From Apostichopus japonicus (Eukaryota > Echinodermata > Holothuroidea > Aspidochirotida > Stichopodidae): a DNA stretch of 64,000 bases. The notes below the pieces were generated by a model, which was not told where the DNA came from, did no database searches, and saw only the letters and a list, made by a program, of their open reading frames with translations. Location of the stretch: positions 37,412,501 through 37,476,500 of the forward strand of contig NC_092568.1 of assembly GCF_037975245.1 (NCBI RefSeq), in the 5' to 3' direction. Shown one piece after another: positions 55,201-64,000 of the stretch (position 1 is the stretch's first letter; the number at the start of each line of letters is the position of its first letter). Both the position numbers and the translations under genes were made by a program.

Positions 55201-58200
55201 AATGCCACAGAATCAGGTTGAAGGTCACAAGATGACTTTAAACAATCACGGATAAAGATCTCTACAAAGTTATTTGTTAGAACTGTCACAGAACGACCGA
55301 TTCCATCTGTCACGGATAGAGACAGGATCCACTGTTGATCTATCAAAACTGTATTGATAATTTGCATAAAGGCTGCCCTCGTTGTTGCACATCTGTTTTG
55401 ACTGAAGCAGGAAGAAAAGTCAAATCAAAAGTAATTTATAGTTCTTTTATTATAAAGCTGACACTGTAGCACTGGCAGACTTTGCTTTAGAGATTGTATG
55501 TGATTGAATGATTTTCAATCACAGAATAAACTATTTTCAACCAGTGAATTAAGGATAAATTCTAAAAACTGTATTTTTCTAACTTGTCAGCACTGTGAGA
55601 TCTGTAGCATGGGAGTTGCTTTTTCTGCTTCAGATTTTGTGAAGTTAATGAATGACAAATGTAAAGTTTGTTTACGACAAACGTTGTGAGCTTCATTGAA
55701 AGCTTGAGGTTAAGCTGATACCTGGGATATCAATATTATATAAATGTAAATACTTTTTTTTATTTGCAAACATGTGGTATTCTTCCCCTTAGCAACAACT
55801 TTGCACACAAAATGATTACAATAATAATACAGCTTTTCTGCAGATTAAAGAGATTGTAGAGTAAATAAATGTGACAAAACCCTGGGAAAAAGTGAAACTA
55901 AGACAAGATTATCTAATGTTCTTACCAAGAAGAAATCCAAGAATAGGATTTTAGTAGAGGCAAAACATCTTTGAAAAACTGGTTGATAATTGCAGAAATT
56001 GTTCCAGCTTTCTTAACGTGAGCTTCAATTAGATTCTTGACCTGTTGACAAATAAACATTGTTGTTTAAATTGAAGTTTGGCAAAATGGAGCTTATATCA
56101 TCAGTGATTTATTCAATAATTTGTATTCTTTTCAGACAGAGCTATCATGACTAATTCAAATTTATGGTGAATTCTTGCAAACTGTTTCTATGCGACATGC
56201 CTAATTCCCTCACAGTTTTCCCTATTCCAGATATTTTGGGGTTCGAAAATTGTAACCCTCTTTAAGTTTTGCTAGACAGGTTTGAAAATTTCTTATTAAG
56301 ACCAATACTTCTTGAGTTCAGAAGCAAGTACTGACAGTGGTTAATACTGACATTAAAACTGAAATCAACATTGCATAAGACTACTGAATATTGAACAACC
56401 ATAGCAAAAACAACAACGATAAATATTAATAACAGTAGATGTTATTTAAGGTCTTGAAGACAGCGAGTTAACAACCAAGTGTTCATGTCCAACACTGGCT
56501 GCTGAGACAAATAGTTGTCTTTCTGTCTGTTACACTCACCATTAGCAGAATTCCATGTAACTGGTTTTGATTTACACAATCCTGAGGAGTTGATGGAAGT
56601 GACTGGATTAAGGAGACTAGCATTGAATTGACATCATTGAGTGACACCAGCGATGACAGAGCTCTTGCAGCCATACACCTGGTCTTGTAAACTGCACACT
56701 GTGAACAACTATTAAAAGGAAAGAAAATGGACAAACATAGAGGGTAGCTTCATTTGTCAAACTCTCGAATAAAATAAATTCAAAGGATATCTCTACAGAA
56801 CATATATGATGCAAATGCATTTTTTCATCAAATTGAACAAATTTTTCATGGTATTTAATGATTCAGTTTATGTTAATATTGCTTGTTCTAAATACTCTCA
56901 AATATTCTTATCAGACTAAAGAGTTCCAGCTATACTAATAAAAGGCACCATTAGTGTATACTGCCCCCATATACTCTCTAACCAAGCTGTACAAGAACCG
57001 AATCCCTGCAGTGCTTTTTGCCCTAATACTCATCATTTCTAAATAGTATCATCTCTACAATTACCGGACAATAAGCAGTATTATCTCTTCATTACCTGAT
57101 GACAAGTGGTATCATCTCTTTTGTGCTGAGAGAAGCTGTTTCAACCTCTTGGTAGGAAGGATGAAGATGAGAGAGGATAATAAGTGTTGGAAATAAACTG
57201 GGATGAAGTAGACTGCTCTCCTCACTGTCAAAAAATATATAAAAAATAAAATCTACCATGAATGAAAAAGAGAAGAGTAGAGTTTGGGAGGGGGTCCTAC
57301 TGGTGCATAAACTGCTAGAGGCTCAGTGGTGCAACTGGCTGTGCTGGGAGCTTGAAACAAGTGATGCATATGGCACATCAGACAAAACTAGCACCTTTTG
57401 CAACCAACAGGAAAATGATACCTTCTGCCTAATAAGATGGCAGCACTTTGGCACATTGGACTTGGCATAGCACATTGGACTTGGCATAGCATCAGTTCAG
57501 AGCCGGTATACCTGTAAGCCAATCCATCCCTGGGCTGCCTGTTAGATAGCTTGGCTGCTTGCTCAACTCCAGTTTGATTATGCTAGACTGATCAATAGTT
57601 CATCTGCTACAGTGATCTATCAGCATTAAATTAATAAATGCATAGTTTGAAGAAAAAGAATATAATTTTGTACTGCATTACAGGTCTAACCTTAGCACCA
57701 ATCATTATACCTCAAGTGACCTCTCAATATCACCTGAAGTAATTCTAGTAATCATTGACCTTCAACTGCCAAACACATCAACTGAATAACTATTTCAACA
57801 ATCATGATTATTAAACAAACTTTCATGAAAACCTATCAATATCTGTGGCTTTTCAAATATAAAATGACCTCAAACTGAAGTGTGACCTTAGATTCACGAG
57901 CAGGAGTTGATGGGGGATTCGAAAAGAGGTAGGGTGTAGTCCTGAGGTCCTTGAAGCTGAATCCCATTTTAGCTAAGAGGGTTCCCTATGAAAAAAATTA
58001 AATTGCTACTTGAAATTTTTGCATTCTGAGGCATTTGTAGGCTACAAGTTTAGTTTATAGTTTGGTGTACACTAAAAGTTGTGCTTATAACTACCTTTTT
58101 TGTATTAAGTTGAGAGGGGAATGGGGGGAGGGGAACACCCACATGAATCAGTGTGGCCTGAGACATGAGCCATAATTATGCTTCCACTGAAATTCCTTGA

Positions 58201-61200
58201 ACAGGCAAAATTATCTACAACGCAGTCGCCCCTTATGAACGACTTTGTGATTACCCATTTGCCCACTTCCAAATAATGAATACAGTTTAATTTTAAAAAA
58301 CTTTGACCTCACATTCCTGAACAACCAAACTGACCCAGTACACTCCCACTCGGTATGTGATAATTTGGTGGATATCCATCCATTTGTACAGTATTTTTAT
58401 TATTTTTTGTTTTGTTTGTTGAACCATTCTACACATTCACAAGAATGGTTTAATGTAACAATTTACGATATTGCTGATCCTTCAATAATTTTTCAGTAAA
58501 ACATAAAATGGATTAAATGAATGAATAATTCAGATCAGAGGCAGACTGTACCTAGACTCAAGGCTTGACTGCAGCTGTTTGATCAGAAATGCATGAAGCG
58601 ACGGGAAACGGGAAAAGAATTCACGTCCGGTCATACTGTAAAGTAAACAAGAAACATGAATCGTGAAAAAAATATCTTGTGAAAAATAAGTATAATAATG
58701 TAAGTAATAGTTGATACTTAAAACTGAAAAAGTCTTCCCTAAATTAATTAAACCTCTATCTACCATACTCTGTGATATCTTCAAGGAATATTTCAGAGAC
58801 AAATCTATTTTTGACATGTAAATAAAAAAAAGATAAAATTTTCCATGCACTTCCTAAATGCCTGTTTCCAGATATATGTAAAGACTATTCATTTGCACCA
58901 ACAGTGAACTTGAAGGTGTGATGTCATAGATGTGCACCGATCAAAAATATTTGTTTTAATTTTCTTTATCTTTCACTCTGTTTTGACTGTGAATTGGATT
59001 CAGTTCCAACTTTTGTAGGAATTAAATTAACATGTCAATCATTGACCCAAGTCACCACATTTATCTCTGACATAAAAAACCTCACAAAGTTCTTTTTAAG
59101 AAAGGCAGAAGTCCCATCTTAATGTCATATGATCCAGGTATTAATACTACAAACATTACATGAGCTGACACTCACACTACAAAGAGTTTAACATTCGTAC
59201 AGACCGAAGTAAAAAGACAATTTTTACCAATTTTTCTTGCTCAGTTCATCCTTTTCTCGATTGACTCCAAATATCCTTGTAACCAGAGCACTGAAGAGAA
59301 GTGTAGATGAGTTTCTAACCTGTGATCAACAACCAATAAAGATGATAAAAATCAAATATTCAATATTTGTTTTCTGGTTTACTAAGTTTCATATTTTCAA
59401 CTTGCATATTTGCACTTTAAAGCTGTTTCTTATTATTAATATTTTAAAATCCTTCATATTTTTGCTCTTGTCTTCTGTTGAAGGCCTTTCAATAAATACT
59501 GTTTAAAAATCCCTGCTGGAAGTACCAAAAGACAAAACAAAGCAACCTCTGCTATAGCATCAAATTGCAAATTTATGTCAATTTGATGCATAAAATCATG
59601 ACAAAGTGACAAGGAATGTACAAATTAAGAAACACATCTCAAAATTACAAATAAAATTAATATCAATAGTAATTGACAAAAATACAGCTAGTATTTTAAA
59701 CTTATTATTAGAAATATCGGCCAAATATTTTGATCACATTTCATGGATAAAGAGACTGGAGACATAGAACAGAATAAAGAAAAAATAACAAAAGATATGA
59801 GTTCTTTTCAAGACCTTATCATGTTAATCTTATTGCAAATTTCATTTCTTGATGACTCCCCCCACTACACAGCCCCACCCCTAACATCCAACCACCCACC
59901 CCTGCCCGCCACATTCAGTGTCAGATCCCCCTCGCTGCGATAATAAAGTATCTAGCATATCTAGCATAAAGAGAGGTGACGTACCGCCCACTGCTTAGAT
60001 CCAAATCCCCCCACTGCTGCTACCACACCTTCAGCCACAAACTGGAACACTTCCTCTCCGAGTCGAGTGTCACGATACAATGCCCTCAAGATGTTAAGAG
60101 CATGGACCTAGAGAAAGATGAAACAAAGGAGAAATAGATACAATGCCCTCAAGATGTTAAGAGCATGGACCTAGAGAAAGATGAAACACTGAAAAAATGA
60201 GAAACAGATACAATGCCCTCAAGATGTTAAGAGCATGGACCTACAGAAAGATGAAACAAATGAGAAATAGATACAATGCCCTCAAGATGTTAAGAGCATG
60301 GACCTAGAGAAAGATGAAACAAATGAGTTATAGAGACAATGCCCTCAAGATGTTAAGAGCATGGACCTAGAGAAAGATGAATCACTGAAAAAATGAGAAA
60401 CAGATACAATGCCCTCAAGATGTTAAGAGCATGGACCTAGAGAAAGATGAAACAAATGAGAAATAGATACAATGCCCTCAAGATGTTAAGAGCATGGATC
60501 TAGAGAAAGATGAAAAAAATGAGTTATAGAGACAATGCCCTCAAGATGTTAAGAGCATGGACCTAGAGAAAGATGAATCACTGAGAAAATGAGAAACAGA
60601 TACAATGCCCTCAAGATGTTAAGAGCATGGACCTAGAGAAAGATGAAACAAAGGAGAAATAGATACAATGCCCTCAAGATGTTAAGAGCATGGACCTAGA
60701 GAAAGATGAATCACTGAAAAAATGAGAAACAGATACAATGCCCTCAAGATGTTAAGAGCATGGACCTAGAGAAAGATGAAACAAATGAGAAATAGATACA
60801 ATGCCCTCAAGATGTTAAGAGCATGGACCTAGAGAAAGATGAATCACTGAAAAAATGAGAAACAGATACAATGCCCTCAAGATGTTAAGAGCATGGACCT
60901 AGAGAAAGATGAAACAAATGAGTAATAGATACAATGCCATCAAGATGTTAAGAGCATGGACCTAGAGAAAGATGAATCACTGAAAAAATGAGAAACAGAT
61001 ACAATGCCCTCAAGATGTTAAGAGCATGGACCTAGAGAAAAGATGAATAACTGCAGAGTTCAGAATTAATCTCTTGAAAGTTTATGTTCTAATAGTATTA
61101 TCATGTAACAAGGACCTCTGGACTTCAAAATGAAGAAAAGGGCTCATTCGACTGTAGTCCTTGCGAGCCACTGTTCCTAAATCTGACTTCTTAATACGTT

Positions 61201-63067
61201 TTTGCAGCATTGTAAGAAGTTTATGTCGAATTAAAGAAATCTTAGCGTTGTAATAGATGTAAATACAACAGCTTTATCATTAACCTGTCTGTATTCTGTG
61301 CATGTTTTTGTCCCTTCTGTTATTGTTACTTATCATTAAGCCTTTGAAGAAGATCCTGCTAGGATCGAGACGTCTTACTTTTACACAAAGTATTATTTCC
61401 ATAACAACTCACCTTTTCGGCAGTTTCGCTGTTACTCTCAGCAGCAACCAGCTTAATTAGTGAACGCATTGTTTCTTTGAGATTAGTTTTTCCGAGAACA
61501 TCTGGTTCTGTACCAACGATAGCCTGTGAGAGCAGAGAGAGCAAGGTTCTATGTTATCTTATTAGAGCAAGAACTATTACAGAAACCTGGAACTATTAAC
61601 TTTATCTTGGTGTCAAATAGCAGTAACTGTAACAAGTTGTTGTTGAAAAGCAAACACAAAAGTATATATATATATATATATATATCTAGTATCACTGTCC
61701 TGAAATGTGTGATTATCGAAAACAAAAGTTAGGAATGCAGACATAAGAAATTTCCATTGGATACTTATAGTGTATTTTCTTATGGTTGACTGATCTCTCC
61801 ATTGGTCATAAGGTACAAGCGAGGGCTTCAGAAAACTGGAACATTTCAAGTTACTCAACTGTTACAAAATATTTAGTACTGGTCAAACTCAAAATATCAA
61901 ACTTCACTCTAATCTGTGACTGTAGATGGAGGTGAGGGGGAGGTAAAGGGATGGTGGGGGGGGACAAATGGTAACTAAGTTCCTCCAGTATTTGATTAAT
62001 CTTTCGTTCTAAATATAAGCTGAAAATTACACTAATATTAGTTTATGTCAATTATTCGTGCACCTTTCTCTCACAACCTTCCAACCCCTCCCTCTCCCAA
62101 CCCCAACTTCCTCCCCTCCCTCCCCCCTCCAAACAAATGTTGAAACTGTCCATAGAATTCATAATACCTGAATGGCAAATGGAACCCCAGCACTCCTCCT
62201 TGTTGCACACAGTAGTCCTGTTCCCATGGTAACTGCTGATAGGAGGTCATGCAGCCATTGTCGAGGAAGACAAGCTAGGGCAGAGTTACTTGATCTGATG
62301 AAGAAGGATGAGGGGTAAGTCTAAAATGTGGAAGCATTTGGGGCTTTTCTTGTCAATTTGACATTCTGCTCTTGAATGTTGTTAAGAAACCTATGAGATA
62401 TTTGAAAGCTGCATATGAAGTCTTGTTTTACTTAGGTATAACTATGACTGCTACATCACTCCAATGCACAAACACACATTGCCTGATTTTATGTTTCTCC
62501 ATATGGAACATTTGAATCAGGGGGTTGTTACCTTGACATTCGTGAACTCTGAATAGTGTTCTTTCAAATCTTGTTTCTCCAAACTAATATAATTACTTCC
62601 CAGCTGATTAAATTTGTATTGTTCCATAGTATTAAGGCAAGTAAACAAATCCTGTTTAGTTCCATTTTCCACTTCAACTATAAAGCTTGTAAAATACACA
62701 TATGAAGTAGTGTGAATTACAAACAAATCAAGAACATTTGAACAAAACTCTGGCTCTGTTTAAAATAATCGTGCATTTGAGCTCATGCATGATTAAAGTG
62801 CAAAGGTTGTCTTTATCTGGATAAATTACAATCGTGCTCTGAGCAGAAAATCAGCAGGCCAAAACTGAGCCAAAATACGCAAAAAACAAAATAATAATAT
62901 TGAAGCTGCTTAAGTTAATAGAACTAAACAGACAACAAGCGTCATTAGCGCACTAACCTCCACAGTCTCACACAGAGCTTTTCAAAACCAGCGTAGGCTA
63001 GCTCAAATGCACCACGATGTTTGGACTCCATAAGCAGCTTCAAAAATAACTTTCCCATGTCTTCAAC
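49226..63067 (-). CDS. THADA: THADA homologue, 3' half (16 exons, 924 C-terminal residues)
   Basis: Exons on the minus strand: 63067-62958, 62294-62168, 61523-61413, 60107-59985, 59319-59228, 58635-58552, 57224-57096, 56708-56540, 56041-55926, 55401-54822, 54208-54081, 53310-53247, 52347-52203, 51125-51000, 50726-50557 and 49726-49226. Every junction has GT-AG ends and keeps frame; the sum is 2,775 bases including the stop. Recognisable THADA/DUF2428 blocks are SKHRGAFELAYAGFEKL, SALACLPRQW...LCATRRSAGVPFAIQ, VHALNILRALYRDTRLGE, WAVRNSSTLLFSALVTRIFG and MTGREFFSRFPSL, followed by a helical-repeat C-terminus. Family knowledge: THADA is the animal counterpart of yeast Trm732, the partner of the FTSJ1/Trm7 tRNA anticodon-loop 2'-O-methyltransferase, and Drosophila Thada also binds SERCA. 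The human protein is about 1,950 residues, so the N-terminal half lies beyond the right edge. Confidence 0.94.
51366..52132. mobile_element. hAT-type element in a THADA intron
   Basis: It starts CAAGGGCGGCGGAA and ends TTCCGCCGCCCTTG, a perfect 14-bp inverted repeat. A perfect 8-bp target duplication, CTCATAAC, flanks it (51358-51365 and 52133-52140). It is 767 bp. An inner block (about 51780-51965) matches the 35691-35850 block inverted, so it probably has a nested element. It lies 70 bases from the exon ending at 52203. Confidence 0.93.
60073..61047. repeat. Tandem array of a THADA splice acceptor and exon start
   Basis: Fifteen copies of a 61-72 bp unit, the first being part of the real exon (60107-59985). 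On the minus strand each copy carries a pyrimidine tract, a CTAG acceptor (CTGTAG in one copy) and the first 34 coding bases (from GTCCATGCTC to GCATTGTATC). Short and long unit types mix in a partly alternating order; long ones have an extra TTTTTTCAG. Confidence 0.96.
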
Positions 63068-63129
63068 CTGAGAGAATTATAGAAGGCAAAGACTTGATAT
63101 ACAGAATGGACACAAGCATTATCATTTCT

Positions 63130-63375
63130 TTTGATTAAGTTTGGACCATTCCCCCAAACCATCATCTCCATCAAATCAACAGCCCCTTCCCTCTCCATCA
63201 AATCAACAACACTTCCCCTGCCCTCTCCATCAAATCAACACCCCTCCATTCTCCATCAAATCAACAGCCCCTCCACTCCATCAAATCAACAGCCCCTCCC
63301 CTCCACCAAATCAACACCCCCTCTGTTCTCCATTAAATCAACACCACCTCCCCTCTCCATCACTTCTCACCTTAG
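63130..63375. repeat. Imperfect CTCCATCAAATCAACAGCCCC repeat
   Basis: About eight units of 21-32 bp around ATCAAATCAAC and C-rich spacers in a THADA intron. Overlapping open frames of about 90-100 codons are repeat artefacts. Confidence 0.85.
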
Positions 63376-63520
63376 CTCAAGATATAGCCAGTTATATTAA
63401 GTCCTTTATCACAAATTCTTGTTCCCCTCACCATACACTGTTAGAGGATTGGTAGCCTGCCACTGATACTGACAACATATGATAAAGTGGGTCTGTGTAG
63501 CATGTGATTTGATGCATGTG

Positions 63521-63606
63521 ATCTATAGCTTGTGGCCTATAGCTTGTGGCCTATAGCTTGTGGTCTGCAGCTTGTGGTCTACAGCTTGTCGACTACAGCT
63601 TGCAGT
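63521..63606. repeat. 16-bp tandem repeat (TATAGCTTGTGGCC)
   Basis: About five and a half units of 15-16 bp (AGCTTGTGGCCTAT, AGCTTGTGGTCTGC, AGCTTGTGGTCTAC), decaying rightwards, in the first THADA intron of the window. Confidence 0.85.
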
Positions 63607-63993
63607 TATGTAAATGTGGTTCTGGAGCTTATTAACCTGTATCAACTGGTGGTATAGCTCATGAATCTATAGCACATGGTCCTCAGCATGAAGTAATGTA
63701 GGGTGTGAACCTAGAGCAAAACTGCATCACATTGTGGTGTAGCACATGTTAGTGTTGTATGGGCATGAATCATGTGCAACACACCCTTGTTTTAAGCAGA
63801 TGGGTTATAATTGTAACAGATTTTACCACTATTATCACAACATGAATTATTACTAAACAAAAGTATGCAATTATTTGAACCTTCTCAAATTAAATTCTAT
63901 ATTTCATAGCTAACAAGAATGACTCAATTAAGACTAATTAAGATTAAGAATAAACTAACATATTAAACTGAATTTGATATTTTACTGAGAATT

Positions 63994-64000
63994 ACTCACA
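63994..64000 (-). other. Probable donor of the next upstream THADA exon
   Basis: The minus strand of the window starts T|GTGAGTAATT, a strong donor. The upstream exon therefore probably ends at the last base of the window, and 63068-63999 would be one intron. Confidence 0.5.

Noticed and set aside
63131-63455. 89- and 104-codon plus-strand frames rich in Ser/Pro/Asn
   Set aside because: They are readings of the CCATCAAATCAACA repeat inside a THADA intron.

Overview
This is eukaryotic nuclear DNA, most likely from a marine invertebrate deuterostome; an echinoderm is my best guess, made from texture rather than from a marker gene. The signs are AT-rich sequence with compact multi-exon genes and GT-AG introns, many short hAT-type transposons, two tRNA-derived SINE families, decayed LINE pieces, long (TA)n and poly-C runs, and a tandem family of WSCD-like sulfotransferases. 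There are no operons, CRISPR arrays or rRNA genes.

Left third (1-14.5 kb): three WSCD-like type II membrane sulfotransferase genes lie head-to-tail on the minus strand. Locus A (1-915) runs off the left edge. Locus B (7757-3885) is a near-identical duplicate broken by a 1.09-kb hAT transposon, which sits in the codons of the PAPS-binding loop and itself contains a second hAT element. Locus C (14499-9757) is intact (317 aa) and has a 1.4-kb minisatellite in its third intron. Loci A and B, with their 5' flanks, form a segmental duplication.

Middle (14.5-40 kb): a transposon-rich gap with a LINE nested in a probable hAT element leads to locus D (22617-30481, plus strand). Locus D is the most unusual gene here. 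It is a WSCD-like sulfotransferase with the same last three exons and the same phase-1 introns as its neighbours, but its stem is a Gln/Asn/Pro-rich repeat of about 700 residues with an 18-bp NQQPPA-type core. Beyond it lie SINEs, a decayed LINE reverse transcriptase and a composite hAT element.

Right part (40-64 kb): an unrecognised 560-aa, probably nuclear protein is encoded in one large exon (40260-41942, plus). About 7 kb of non-coding sequence follows, holding one inverted-repeat element with internal tandem repeats. The 3' half of a THADA (Trm732-like, DUF2428) gene is on the minus strand, with 16 exons from 63067 to 49226 that keep frame through every junction and encode the last 924 residues. 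One THADA intron holds an array of about 14 copies of the neighbouring exon's splice acceptor and first 34 coding bases.

The four sulfotransferase loci are predicted Golgi enzymes. Their shared catalytic exons and unrelated stems suggest a family that diversifies by local duplication, stem replacement and transposon-driven loss. All gene models come from reading the sequence by eye, checking splice sites and codon phase; no database search was possible.
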